Assembly (NCBI GenBank): GCA_024734555.1
Contig: JANPWX010000152.1
Coordinates: 20,910-84,909 of the forward strand
DNA length: 64,000 bases
Origin: Trochalopteron elliotii
Taxonomy: Eukaryota > Chordata > Aves > Passeriformes > Leiothrichidae
Reading direction: 5' to 3'
Each line of letters begins with the position of its first letter. The first letter of the stretch is position 1. The position numbers and the translations under genes are program-made. The notes under the pieces were generated by a model, which was given only the letters and a program-made list of their open reading frames with translations, did no database searches and was not told the DNA's origin. This document shows positions 1 to 11,218 of the stretch, piece after piece.

Positions 1-950
1 GGCTCTGAGCTCACTAAGAAAAGCTTGATCTCAAGAAGTTTGTCTGACTCTGGAAATCAGCCAAATATTTTGCCAGTGACCAGGTTTGTTTTGAGGGAGG
101 CTGTGGGAGTAGAAGAGTGTCTTCCTTCAGAACATGAAAGTCAGTGGGTCCTGCTTTCACTGTAACATTGTGGTGGGATTTCTCCTGAGTCCTCACTAGA
201 GCTGCCCCTGTGGGAGATCTTTGTGCTGGCAAATCTTCTTGGACTAGAAGTTAGCCCAGTTGCCTTCCTAAGTCTCTGAATTAAAGTGCACTGAACTTTT
301 ATGCTGTAAACTTCAGTTAGCTCTGTTTTATAGGCTAACACATCACTTGTGCAGAGTTCAGCACTCATCTGTTCTCACATTTCCTTTTCTCAGGCAGGAA
401 TGTTGTTTGGCTGCAGATCATGGAGGTGTAGGATAGCTGTAGAGCCTGAAACTTTGGTGTAACTGCTCCAGGCAGAAAATTGTGCTGTCATAACTGGAGG
501 ACATCACTATTTCCTGCCACATCAGGAGCTTCCTCTGCTGCTTCCATTTATCACATTCAAAAGCTTCTTTTCCTGAAGGACTCTTCATCCTTGTACTGGA
601 AGTGACTTAATCCCAAGAGCACACAGATGTTTATTGCCTGTGGTGTTGAGGGCTAGGTGCTGTTCCAATCTGATTTTATGGAGCACTTCTCTGAAACTGA
701 GCTGAATACATGAATTTTCTGTTGAATATTTAATTGGCTGGTGAGAGGAGATACCCTGAATGCTTTAACAAAGTAATTAAGTTGCATTTTCCGTTGTGTG
801 GGGTTGTGGTGCTAATTAGATCAGTATTACACCCTCCAAAATTATTTTAGTCACAGAACATGCAAATAATTGTTTTTACTAATGCATTGTGCTTAGTGAG
901 AGAGTTCTAAAACTCAATGTAATTGGAATGTTTTATTCTCTACCTAATAG
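1..950 (+). other. ZNF654: ZNF654 intron (partial)
   Basis: This stretch precedes the first exon seen in the window and ends in a splice acceptor (polypyrimidine-rich sequence, then TAG at 948-950). I found no coding segment in it. The preceding coding exon should end in the first two bases of a Trp codon, judging from the phase of the exon at 951, and no such sequence with a GT donor was recognised here. It is therefore read as intron. Confidence 0.6.
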
Positions 951-1092
951 GGACCTGATCTTCATTTGGAGTAAACTGCAGCTCAAATCAAACCCATCAA
1001 AACAAGTATTTGTGGACCAGTGCTACCAGCTTCTAAGAATTGCTACAAATGTCAGAGTAATTTTCCCTTTCATGAAAGTCATTAAGGATGAA
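951..1092 (+). CDS. ZNF654: ZNF654 internal exon, helical N-terminal region
   Basis: This 142-nt coding exon lies between an acceptor ending at 950 and a GTAAGT donor at 1093. It starts with the last base of a split codon and ends in phase 0. The translation begins DLIFIWSKLQLKSNPSKQVF and ends VIFPFMKVIKDE. It joins in frame to the exon at 2597 (KDE then VGEDGLQ). The segment belongs to the alpha-helical N-terminal region shared by ZNF654, RLF and ZNF292, which precedes the zinc fingers. The match to the ZNF654 family is from memory of the protein and is strong over this stretch. Upstream exons, including the start codon, lie outside the window. The function of this helical region is not well established. 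Confidence 0.9.
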
Positions 1093-2596
1093 GTAAGTTC
1101 TGTTTGTTTTTACCTCATGCACCATGCTTTTGGTAACCAGTTTAAGTAAAGAGAAGTGATGTTTATATTGTGTAATGACCACTTTGGTAGAAAGTTAAAA
1201 AAGAGGGGTTAGGGAAGGACACAGTATTATCTTTAAAATTCTGTCAGGTTCCAGAATGAGCTTCAACATTATTATTGCTTGTATGGTTTTAAGATTTTTT
1301 TTTTTTTTTTAAACTGAATTGTGAGTTTTTCAGTTTCTGGAGCAATTTTGAGGAATAAGGCCATGGAATAAATGTGAATAATTTATTGGTTGGGTTGGGT
1401 TTTTTTCAGCCTGACCTCTTAAGGAAACAGGGTCTATGTAATTCTATGTACCCTTCATCCTTGTTAAATTCTGAATCCTTTTACCAATTCAAATCAAATC
1501 TGGAAAAAATTACTTAATATAACGTAAAGAAAAAGGCAGAATAATACAGGAGAAGACATTACTTTGCTTCAGAAAACTGTGCTGTATTTCAGGCTTCAGA
1601 CCTCAGTCTTGTTCTGCCTCATCATGCAAAAGATGTCACATGCACTGCTTTGCACACAGGCACAGGAGTTGTTTCCCAACAAATGTTATTTATCATTGAC
1701 CTGACTTAACAGAGCTCCTTCATATTTTATGCCCTAAATGAATTCTAAGTTATTTTGTCAGATCTAAATGCAGTAATTTGCTGCTGTTCAAGGGTAAGTA
1801 TTCTAAAATGCTTGTGGGGATATTAATAATTCTATTTGCATCTGAATAGTTTTATTTTTTAATAACCCTCTGCTTATGGAGCCTTGACTGTATTTGTTAA
1901 AACCCAAATATAGGAGGTATTAATTACTTCTAAATTTTCTGTACCTGTTTTGACTTTAATCTGCTGCCTGTTGGGCAGTGTATTTCTGATCATTCCTCTG
2001 AGTTCCATGTTCATGACAGGTCCCCTAGCTTGAGGTGTGGAATAGGAATTCTGCTCATTGGAAGGATGGGCCATCAGTTTTGGAAAATGAAGCCTTGTAG
2101 AATTCTTGGCCATGGGTTGTTCAAAACTGTGAGCAGAATTACCGTGGTTTTTATGTCATTCAAGCTGAAGAAGTTAGAATGGCCAAAATACAGAGGAAGT
2201 GTCCAGTTATAGTGTGAAACAGCCTAGGCAATTAGAAGAACAGCCTAGGCAGAAGATACTGATCTCTTGCAGCTTTGATTTATATCCCCAAATAATTGTC
2301 TTTAGCTACAGAACTGCATGGGGCAGAGCTGAAGCTTTGTAGCTGTACGGCTTTCAGTGCACACCACTTTTGTATCTGCATTTACAGCCTTGTTTGAGCA
2401 ATATTTAAAAACATTCATGTATATTTTTATGAATATATATCCATGCCCTTGGATGAAGGTGAGTGGCAGGATGCTTTCCGAGCTCCCGTTTTGCAATAGA
2501 TGAATATAAATTTGATGAATATAAATTTGATGAACATAAATATAAATTTGTGGGACGTTTGGGCAGTTCATGCACGCTGTGATTTCCTTCCTGCAG
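1093..2596 (+). other. ZNF654: ZNF654 intron
   Basis: The intron runs from a GTAAGT donor at 1093 to a TTCCTGCAG acceptor ending at 2596. No additional exon was recognised. It contains a T14-type homopolymer near 1293 and a short AT-rich tandem repeat near its 3' end (2499-2550). The ATG at 2570 is intronic and is not a translation start. Confidence 0.85.
2499..2550. repeat. Short AT-rich tandem repeat, about 15-bp unit
   Basis: About three imperfect copies of a unit like GATGAATATAAATTT sit 50-100 bp upstream of the large ZNF654 exon. The position is close to where a branch point and polypyrimidine tract are expected. It is probably simple-sequence slippage. Confidence 0.7.
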
Positions 2597-4907
2597 GTTG
2601 GTGAGGATGGCCTTCAGATCTGTGTGGAGATCTGTGGCTGTGCCCTACAGCTGGACCTGCGCGAAGACCCCAACATGAAAAGTCTCATTTACAAAGCAAT
2701 CGCTCATTTTCTGCCCAACGACTTGGAGATCCTCAGGATCTGTGCTCTCTCCATCTTTTTCCTGGAGCGCACCTTGGAGTCTTACTACACTGTTGAGCAC
2801 TTGTACAAATGTGCAGATGAGGAGTACAATGAGTGCACCAGTTCTGTTCAGAACCGCGTGCGCTTCGAGCTGCTGCCCATCCTGAAGAAAGGATTGTTTT
2901 TCGACCCCGAGTTCTGGAATTTTTTGATGATCAAGCAGAATTGTTTGGCTCTCTTGGGGGATAAAGCCTTGGATGGCTTGAGTGAAAGCACACTGGAAAA
3001 CTCTCCTGCAAACACAGAGAAAACAGCACCTCTGGGTGAGGAACGTGGCTGTTTGACAGATGTCAGCAATGGGGAGCTTGATCCTGGAAACTGCTCTGGA
3101 GCCCGTTCCAGAGGGAATGCCAGAAAGAACCACCAAGCCCCTGAGGCATCATCCAGAACGTTGGATCAGAGTGAACCAAGGCACCGCTGTGTGATCTGCA
3201 ACAAGGAGTTCCTTGGGGATCACATAGTGAAACACGCACAAGCTCACCAAAAAAAGGGCAGCTTCTCCTGCGTGCTTTGCACCAGGAAGTTCAGGCAGAA
3301 AGGACTCATGCTGAAGCACTTAAGGAATCATGTCAGGAAGATAGAAAGGCAACATCTGGCTGCAGCTCTTGAGGCTGGTCAGGAGGCTCCTGCTCTCCAT
3401 GAAGTGCAATGTTCTGGTGGTTCTGTGGCTCTTGAAAATGGGAATTCTGAGGGTTCCAAAGATACTGAACCAGAGGCTACAGTAGCTCCGAGTTCTGATC
3501 AGGTCCAAGAGGAGGTTGAGCATGCAGAACAGGTTTTAGATGCAGTGGAAAACCATCTAAGTGACCAGGATGGTGCTACTGAGAACAGTAGTGACAGTTG
3601 TTTCAATAATATTCCTGATGCTTTAAGTACAGAGAGTTTGCCTGAGGATGATGAGAGCTCCAGTAAAGAGTCACCCGTTCTGCATAAAGTGAATGGAGTG
3701 TTTTGCCCTCAAAAAGACCTTGATGCTTTGGATGAGGAAGGAACCTTTAAGTGCCCTGCTAATGGTTGTGCTAGAGTGTTTAAAAAAATAAGATTCCTCA
3801 ACAAACATGCCAGAAAAACTCATCCAACTGATCTGAAGGTGCAGCAGCATATAATGAAATGGAATAAAGGAAAGTGCCGCTTCTGCCAGAGGAAATTTGC
3901 TGATTCCCAACATTTTGTAGACCACCTGAAGAGACACGTGTATCCAAATGTTTACTTTTGTTTACACTTTAATTGTAATCAGAGATTTAAGCTGTCGACT
4001 GAGCTTGCAGAACATACAAAAAGTCACAGTGTGTTTAAAGCTCAGTGCAATTTCTCAAACTGCTGTGAGCTGTTTGAGGAGCTCCCTTTGCTGTACGAAC
4101 ACGAGGCTCAGCATTATTTAAATAAACCCCCAGAATGTTCAGAAGATGTGAGTGAAAAAGATTCTCCAGATGATCCTTCAGAACTCTGTAGTTACAGAGA
4201 CGAGGACGAATCCCTTAACGAAAAAGAAACTGTGGATTTACCAATTCCAACCTGGAAGTCAAGGAAGGATTCTGCAGAACCAAAGACATATATTCAAAGT
4301 GTGGAGAAGAAAGCAAACAGTGTAATTCACAATGGAAATGAAAGCTCATCCGAGGGTAGTGCTCCAGTTTTAAGTTTGATAGACCAAAAGACACCCGTGT
4401 TACAGCCAAATCCTGAAAACTGTAGTGTTGTTAGTGACCAACTGGTCAATGGGCACAGTGACCCAGATCAGACATCATCCAAGGCAGCCCAGATACCTTT
4501 GGACAGAGTAGCAGATGAAACAAGGACAGAAAATGGGTCAGTGTTACCAGTGTTACAGAACTGTCACGATGCACCACAAAACAATGCTCCTGTGGCCTCA
4601 CAGGTACCTTCTAAACCAAATCAGACAACAGAGACTACTTCCTATGGTGTCATCTTAACAAAACCCTACGTCAGGCCATTGCCTCCCAGCTACCTTGATG
4701 AACGTTACATTAGCATGCCAAAAAGGAGAAAAATTTTGGCTGAGGAAGTAGATGCTTATTCTGAACAAGACAAAATCTGTAGCAAATCAACAGAAAGATT
4801 TAGATGTGGCAACTGCTTGACCATCTACTGTAATTCAGAAGCACTTGAGGCTCACCTTGCACAAAAGAAGTGTCAGACGCTCTTTGGATTCGATTCAGAT
4901 GATGAAA
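2597..4907 (+). CDS. ZNF654: ZNF654 large zinc-finger exon
   Basis: This exon encodes 770 codons, so most of the protein. Its product is a nuclear zinc-finger protein of the Rlf/ZNF292 family, a presumed DNA-binding regulator whose targets are not known. Residues 1-120 of the exon finish the helical domain (ICVEICGCALQLD, then NDLEILRICALSIFFLERTL, then FELLPILKKGLFFDPEFWNF). C2H2 fingers follow at about exon residues 196-218, 224-246, 384-410, 424-447, 451-476 and 481-505. They are separated by long Ser/Glu/Asp-rich linkers. A conserved block, KPYVRPLPPSYLDERY, lies at about 688-705, then a basic PKRRK nuclear-localisation-like motif at about 708. A degenerate last finger (FRCGNC...HLAQKKC, C2HC type) and an acidic FGFDSDDE end follow. 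The donor GTAAGT at 4908 is excellent. The frame stays open to 4975, but that tail looks like intron read-through. Identification rests on family knowledge and is firm. Confidence 0.95.
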
Positions 4908-5226
4908 GTAAGTCCTGCAGTCCTTCCCCTGTTGGTTTCTTTGGCAGTCAACAGCAATCAGAAAATGGGGTTTGAAAACAGGAATAGATAAGACAGGCAC
5001 TAAATCACAGTGTTCTGCTAAATTGGAAGTTGAAATTGGGTGTGCTGTTCAGAGCAAGAGAGAGGTGGTGAGAATTTGTAGGCCAACTAATGGAGAAGAC
5101 ATCTGATAAAACAGAATGGGATAATTCAGTCAGTCTTTCCTTGCATGTTTGAAACGAAATGTGGTGAAAAACACAAGTGTTCTAGATGAAGGAATTATTT
5201 ACATTCTGATCTTTTGTGTTTTACAG
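4908..5226 (+). other. ZNF654: ZNF654 last intron
   Basis: This 319-bp intron runs from GTAAGT at 4908 to a TTTTGTGTTTTACAG acceptor ending at 5226. Reading through the donor would add about 22 residues and stop at 4975. The consensus donor and acceptor, and my recollection that the human protein ends soon after the DSDDES motif, favour splicing. Confidence 0.8.
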
Positions 5227-5234
5227 GTGCCTGA
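5227..5234 (+). CDS. ZNF654: ZNF654 terminal coding exon (Ser-Ala-stop)
   Basis: Splicing 4907 to 5227 completes an AGT serine codon (A from exon 2, GT here), followed by GCC (Ala) and TGA at 5232-5234. The protein therefore ends DSDDESA. I recall this ending for human ZNF654, which supports the junction, but this was not checked by alignment. The remainder of the exon is 3' UTR. A different frame of the same exon stays open and encodes a C2H2 finger (separate entry). Confidence 0.75.
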
Positions 5235-5509
5235 TTCAACGTTGTAGAGAAAAGTATCAGATGAGGAGTGGTGTAAGGAGACACTACATGGAGCAGCATC
5301 AGTTTGTTTCCCAGTTGGCCTTAATCATGAAGCAGTCTCAAATTCCTATAGAAAAACATGACCTTGATAAAGACAAAGCACATTTTCTAGACAAAACTCA
5401 CAGAGGAGTATTAGGAGCTCTGCAGGTCTTGAGTCCAGAAAAGTTGCTACAAAACCCCCAAAGTACCAGTTATCCAAAAAAGCCATGTTCATTCCAAATG
5501 TGTGATTGA
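5227..5509 (+). other. Out-of-frame C2H2 finger reading frame in ZNF654 terminal exon
   Basis: In the frame one base behind the annotated reading, the terminal exon is open for about 94 codons to TGA at 5507. It begins CLIQRCREKYQMRSGVRRHY and continues MEQH. The spacing C-x4-C-x12-H-x4-H matches a normal C2H2 finger. Bases of the acceptor region even read Tyr-Arg before the first Cys. The paralogues RLF and ZNF292 carry further C-terminal fingers, so this may be a relic of a longer ancestral protein. It may also be reachable by an alternative splice, for example a weak GT at 4912. With the consensus splice it is untranslated. Confidence 0.6.
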
Positions 5510-7785
5510 AGCTTAATGGCACAGCTTTTCTAGCATGAGAGTTGAAGGACACTGAGGCATAGAGGTGAGCAGGCAGAGGAAGCAGAGGTGTTCATTGCCT
5601 TGTGGAAATCCCAACCAACCAGTTCTGAAAGCTGCTTTAGTTTGTGTGGTTAATGGGTTATCTGTCCACACAGCTGAGAAGGAATCATTCAAGGAGGTGT
5701 TACATTCTTACCTTGTGGATAAATGCATAAAGAATCCATGCATTCTTTTGTTGGTTTGTTTTTTGTTTTTTTCAAAGTTTGAATGTCTGAGTCCATTACC
5801 TGCTCAAAAGCACAGAGCTTGTTTCATAAACTTCTACTCAGAATCCAAAGAGGAACGTGGAAAGAAATCTTAAGTTAAGATGAGATGCTGGAATAGCCAA
5901 AAACTTGAAATACAGAACAAGCAGGAGAAAGTGAGTTGCTGTGATATGGTGTGAGACTTGCACACAGTGGAAATCAGATGCATGCAAGAGAAGCAAGGCT
6001 GAGGTAAAAGTGTCCTGTAAAACATCTGCTGGAGGTGTGGGAAGACCAGCACAAGTGGTAGATTGTGTGGCTGTTAACAGCAGCTGATGGGAAGCAAATC
6101 CAGAATGTTGGGAGGGTTAAGCTTGCATTACAAAGCTGAGTTAAACTAATTATTCTGCCAGGACAGAGGTCCCTCAGCTGTTGGTAGGACTGACAAGAAC
6201 TAGAGAAGGCAAACAAAAGCACAGCACATCAGGGTGGGGTGAACAAAAAGGTCAGGAAGAACCTGTTTCACATCTGTGATGTTGCTTGATGGTGGTGGGC
6301 CAGAACTCAGTGGCCCAACTCAATAATTACTGTCTAGGAAGGAGAAAATAGGGATCCTCAACCCTGAAGACACATTGCAGTCCTATTCAGTAGCATCCCT
6401 TGAAAGGAGAGCCTTTCCCAGAGGCTGCTGAAGGAGTTACTTAAATGTTAAGCACTTTATTCACAATTCACTGTTCACAGAAACAACCACAGTGTGAAGA
6501 CAGGAAATAGGAGTCCTTCAATTCTATATGGAAAACTGAATTACAGGAGATTTTGAAACCAAAAGATGCTGCTGTAATTGTTGGTCTTCCTGCCCTGAGG
6601 CAGAGGTGTGGCAAACATGCACATTGTCCAATTACTGTGCTAATTTATCCTCTACTTTATCTCACACTGTCATGCCACATGATTTTTTTTTTTTTTTGTT
6701 AGGATCCTGTTCTATGAAAATTTTAGTGGGATTGCAGGCAGGGGAAGCAAAAGGGTAAAAACTGATGTTCAGAGTCATTCCAGAAATGTAGCACAGCACA
6801 GAGCAACTGTTCCTGCTCAGCTGTCACTGAAGAGTTCCTCACAGTGTGTGCAGGGCTTAAATCAACAGCTGGGGGAAAATTAATGTGTAAAAAATCAGGG
6901 GGTGCATAAAACCCCCCTGTTCATTGCAGCAGTGGCTCACACTTGCACACCCAAGGGTTTCTCTGTAAGATTGGCTGTGAAGTAGTTCTGGAACACAGAC
7001 TCAGTAGTTCAGTAATGCCTCTGCTAATAACCCTCTGTGGAAGTAAATAGATATTTGCATTGATTCTGCTTGCTTTCCCCTTCCTGCAAGGTAAAAAGAA
7101 TGCAAATTCCAAATCATGCTCTTGAGTTCTAGCAGAGTTTTGCCTTAACTTTGAGTTGGATTAACATAAAAGGTTATAAAATTATGATCACAGGTATGTG
7201 TGCATTACATGAATCCCAGTTATGGCCCACTTCCAGAGATTTGTATAATGTTTGAGGCACCAAAGAATTATTATTTTTTTTTTTTGCAATTGCAAAAAGC
7301 CTGATTTAACTGCATCATTCATTATATATACATATATACACACTATATATAGATTTACATGTATAAATACATTAAAAGTTTTAAACAGAAAGTTAATGGG
7401 GTCCTTATCAGACAAATGCACTTTCACATTTTTTTACTTTCAAGAAACCAACTAATTTTTAAGGACCCAGGTACTGTGTTGAATGTTCCCAGGCTCCCCC
7501 TTCTTTGCTTGACAGTGCTTAAATATATTTGGGAAAAATCAAAAAAGTTCATTTTCAAGTATTGCAGTTCCAAAAATCTGAAAACTGAGTCAACAAAGAT
7601 GCTTGTGTAAAATCTTTTTAACGTACCTTTTAATCTTTGGTGCTTTTTTGCCTTTTCCCTGGAGCTCCATATGTTTGAAGATGCTTTAAAAACATGATTG
7701 AGACTTGTATTATCTTTGGTTGAAGTGTATAGATAAATGCCTCTGTGTACATGCATAAACTGTGACCATAATTTTTTGTACCTGC

Positions 7786-7791
7786 ATTAAA
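7786..7791 (+). terminator. ZNF654: Candidate proximal poly(A) signal ATTAAA
   Basis: ATTAAA is followed within 20 bases by a T-rich stretch (ATCTTTTGTTC). It is a plausible alternative 3' end for ZNF654. Confidence 0.4.
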
Positions 7792-8295
7792 GTAATCTTT
7801 TGTTCAAAGATGCTTTTCTGGGACACCACCATTTGTTTCTCTCATGTATTCAGTGTTTACCCTCTGGAGAACAGGAAATATGAATTCTTGGGTAGGTGAA
7901 GATGAGCATCACCTAACAATCATCAGGAATCTGTTAAATCGACTTCAAATAGCAAGTGGGTGGTAACAGTTTAAAATAATTATTTTCACTTCAAAAGGCA
8001 CTGCATTTTCTTTAAGCTACTCTCTGATACCTGTTGGTATTCTCAGATAGTTGCAGTATTAAGCAACTTTAATCAGAGGCAAAAAGATACTTGGATCATG
8101 TGTGGAATAATTCTCCATGCTTTTTAAGGATTCTTTATTCTCTTGAGTATTACCCCATACTAAGCCTGCAACTTTTAAGGCTGAAAACAGGTGACAAGTC
8201 TTGAAAGTTGGAGGTTTTCTGGTTGATTTTTTCCCCCAAACATTAAGCATTGTGTGATACAATTGGAAATCCTTGAAGATGTATCACTTTGATGC

Positions 8296-8301
8296 AATAA
8301 A
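8296..8301 (+). terminator. ZNF654: Candidate poly(A) signal AATAAA
   Basis: A canonical hexamer inside the inferred 3' UTR. Downstream GT-rich sequence is weak, so this is a lower-quality candidate. Confidence 0.3.
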
Positions 8302-8945
8302 TCCTGAAGTAGGTGTGCACTGCAAGCCTCCAGCTACCCTAAAGCTGCAACCTGAAGTTGGTGCAATTCAGTGCTCATAATTGTATTTAATAACATTCCT
8401 CCAGTTGGATTTGAACTTTGCTTTTGTCTCCTCTAAGCCCATCATGTTTCTCTGTGAAGGTCATGTAAAATTTCTGATTTCAAAAAGCTGCCGCTCGGTG
8501 TAGGCACCTTTCACAAAAAAAAAGGAATGCTGAAAGTAGGTTGCAAGTGGTCATATCTGTGGGGCAAGGTCACTGGTACTTTGGTTATTTAGCCATATTC
8601 ATTAAAATTATATGAATTGTATAGTTTGGATAATTTATAACATTAAACTTTGTGATTTTAATATCACATGGAAGGTTCAGCTGTACTCATTTCTTTTGTT
8701 GTTTAACACCAGTGCTATGGACAAAAGACCCAAAGGGGGTGGTAGTGTTACTATTTTCTTAATTTATTTGGTACTGTATAACACCTTTCTGATTAAATGC
8801 AGTGTATGCATTTTGGGACTCTTAATTTGTAAAAGCTGTTACAGGTTCAGCAAGAAAGGAAATTTGTGCTTCCTTGTTGAATGTTAAATTATTTTACTTT
8901 GCATTTTATATGAGAGTACAAATTAAAACTGAGCCATCAAACTGC

Positions 8946-8951
8946 AATAAA
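8946..8951 (+). terminator. ZNF654: Candidate poly(A) signal AATAAA
   Basis: A canonical hexamer 60 bp upstream of the stronger signal at 9005, followed by GTGTTTCATTTT. The two may act as clustered distal signals. Confidence 0.4.
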
Positions 8952-9004
8952 TCTACAGTAGTGTTTCATTTTAAAAACCTTTTGTACTGTACATAGATTT
9001 GTTC

Positions 9005-9010
9005 AATAAA
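9005..9010 (+). terminator. ZNF654: Probable distal poly(A) signal AATAAA of ZNF654
   Basis: CAATAAAACATTG is followed directly by TCTTTGTTGTTG. An upstream TGTACTGTACAT resembles TGTA CFIm sites. Hexamer, upstream TGTA and downstream GT-rich element together make this the strongest 3' end in the region. Confidence 0.65.
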
Positions 9011-9035
9011 ACATTGTCTTTGTTGTTGATAGAAA

Positions 9036-11218
9036 CTGATCTTGTCTTTTGGAGAATCACTCTGGAAATGGTGCAGTGATGTTCAGAGCTACTGTTATGT
9101 TTGGTGATGGTTGTGTGGCACCTGTGTGAAGATGCCAAGTCTTGATGTTCCAGGTGTCTGGATATTGGGATTTGAACAGACCAAGCTTCAACATGGGAGC
9201 AGCAGTTAATTCCTAGGGCTCAAACCCCAAACTTGGGGCCACTGACAAGTCTGGGTGCAGCTGTTTTAAGATACCTCTGCTTCTGGTTGGTTGTCGAGTT
9301 CAGACAGAAAGACAGTGCAGCTGCTTTTTTCTTTTGCTTCAGAAAGCTCAGTACTGCCATCTGAAATGACTGAATAATTTAAATTTCTTATTCATAGCCC
9401 TGTAAATTCCTAGGGTCTTTTGACTGCAGATTTTTTTGACTGTCTTCTGGAAAATTTTGGATGGTGATTTTTTTGTGTGCGGAACTTCAAACTTACCTTT
9501 ATTTTCTACTTTGGATAATTTTGACAAGGTCCTTGCCTGGGGAAGTTAAATGTGGGTATAAGGGTAAGAGGACTCAGGTACCTTTTGCCAGCAAAAATGT
9601 TTATCAAAATGGCAATGTGTACATAAGCCATATAATAAATTCATTGTTAAATATATTAACACCAAATATAAACTTCTTTGCCCCTCCTCAGATGGACAGG
9701 AGAGAGAAAATACCCCAAAAGCCCTTGTAGTAACTCCTTGAATTACGACAGCAATTTATTGCTACAAGAGTGCTGTTCACCTTTTGGTTTATATAGGCTA
9801 ATAATTTTCCTGTTTCTTCCCCCTTGGCAATGCTAGTTCCTGCTCAATGCTCAAGTCAATTAAAAGTTTGAATAAAAACTCTGAAGGGAATTCAGAGTTA
9901 TGAGAAAGAGAAAAAAATGAAACCTACTTCTGAGATTATCACCTTTCCACCTCCTCCAAAGGGGAAGCACTTACAAAGTAAAATAATATAAAAATATATT
10001 ATAAATAACTATAAATAATCCTGCTGAAAGCACAACAAACATCTCAATCTAATTTTCAAAATGGCATCCTGATGGTTTTTTTTTTCCCCTGAATTCCAGA
10101 AGATTTTGGATAATTATTATTCCTTGAAGGCTGCAAATCTAAATAAAGGTTTATTGAAACACAGGCAAAATGAAGCAAAGATAATTTATATTTCTCAGAT
10201 GCATTGTCTAATTTGTAGTTTGCACAATTGATACTAATTAGGAATATTAAATCAGTGTACACGTGAGGGGAAGTTTGGCACAGCAGACAATAAGCATTAT
10301 TATGTTAAAACTTTCCAGATGCTTCCAGACTGATTTTTTTATCTGAATGTTGAACTTAAAATTCATGGCATATTTTGTTCAGCTGTTTCTGGCTTACATG
10401 GAATTCATTGCTGCAGCTCAAGAGAACAGCTCTTACTCAGCTGAATGTGTGCTGGTTTTCCTTCTGATCAACCTGGGACATCTGCATGGACTTTTTTAGA
10501 TCTCAAAGAGGAAAGAATCATCTAAAATATAGGGATAAGGGCCGTGTTCTCTGTTCCCATCAGTGCTCTGTTGTAGGTTCAGATCTTGAGGGCAGCTCTG
10601 AACAGAGCCCACCATAATGATGACTTGAGTTGTTTGTGCAAAAGTATCATCAGTAATTCCAACGTGGTTTTTCTGTGTGTCTTTACAGAGTCCGGGTCTT
10701 CCTGGGTTTGAAATCACAGGCAGCTTTAGCACAAAAAGGTGTTCTCCTTACACATCCATATTAAAGCAGGAGGTAGAGGAGAGTGTTGGCTTTTTCTGCC
10801 ACAGGCCAAGCACATGTTGCACCTTTATTTTTCTTGGCATGTAGCTTATGGTGCTTAGCTCAGCTGAAGCTTCTGCTGCCTTCTATTCCTTTTTTTGTTC
10901 ATCTTCCCTTCTTTCTCTTTTCTCTCTCTTTTATGAAGTGTCCATCACTGATTGCTCTGCCCCTGACAGAGAAAATAGTGCCAAGTGGAAGAGCAACACG
11001 AGGTTGAGGGTTTGCATTTAGTAAAAAAAAGCATCTTTAGCTCATGGGACTTCATTTCCTTAAGGAGGTGCTGTGCTGTTGAATTTCCCAGTCCTGGCGC
11101 TGTGCATCACTAGGGAATATGCAGTTCTTCCCCCAGTCACAAGTGAATGACTTGCTTGCTGCCCACAGGGGCAGATGTTCAGAGATGGCTTGGTCCAGAT
11201 GAGGTGACCAGTGGTAGA
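9036..11218. other. Intergenic region between ZNF654 and C3orf38
   Basis: No coding region or RNA gene was recognised. The stretch is AT-rich unique-looking sequence with short homopolymers. Short open frames here lack splice sites, codon bias or recognisable motifs. Confidence 0.6.

Larger units (their letters stand above)
5235..9035 (+). other. ZNF654: ZNF654 3' UTR
   Basis: This is non-coding AT-rich sequence downstream of the ZNF654 stop codon, with no further splice-flanked coding segment and no recognisable gene on either strand. Candidate poly(A) signals occur at 7786, 8296, 8946 and 9005. The last is followed by a GT-rich stretch and is the best candidate for the distal end. The end coordinate is an estimate from that signal. 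A shorter 3' UTR is equally possible in some tissues. Confidence 0.65.

Noticed and set aside
2570..2596. ATG at 2570 as the ZNF654 start codon
   Set aside because: It lies in the intron just before a TTCCTGCAG acceptor, and the upstream exon at 951-1092 joins in frame with conserved family sequence.
4908..4975. In-frame extension of the large ZNF654 exon by about 22 codons to a stop at 4975
   Set aside because: A consensus GTAAGT donor sits at 4908, a good acceptor follows at 5226, and the extension has no resemblance to zinc-finger family sequence. It is better explained as intron read-through.
5565..5873. 102-codon open frame on the + strand after ZNF654
   Set aside because: It lies within the 3' UTR, with no motif, no splice site and no start context of note.
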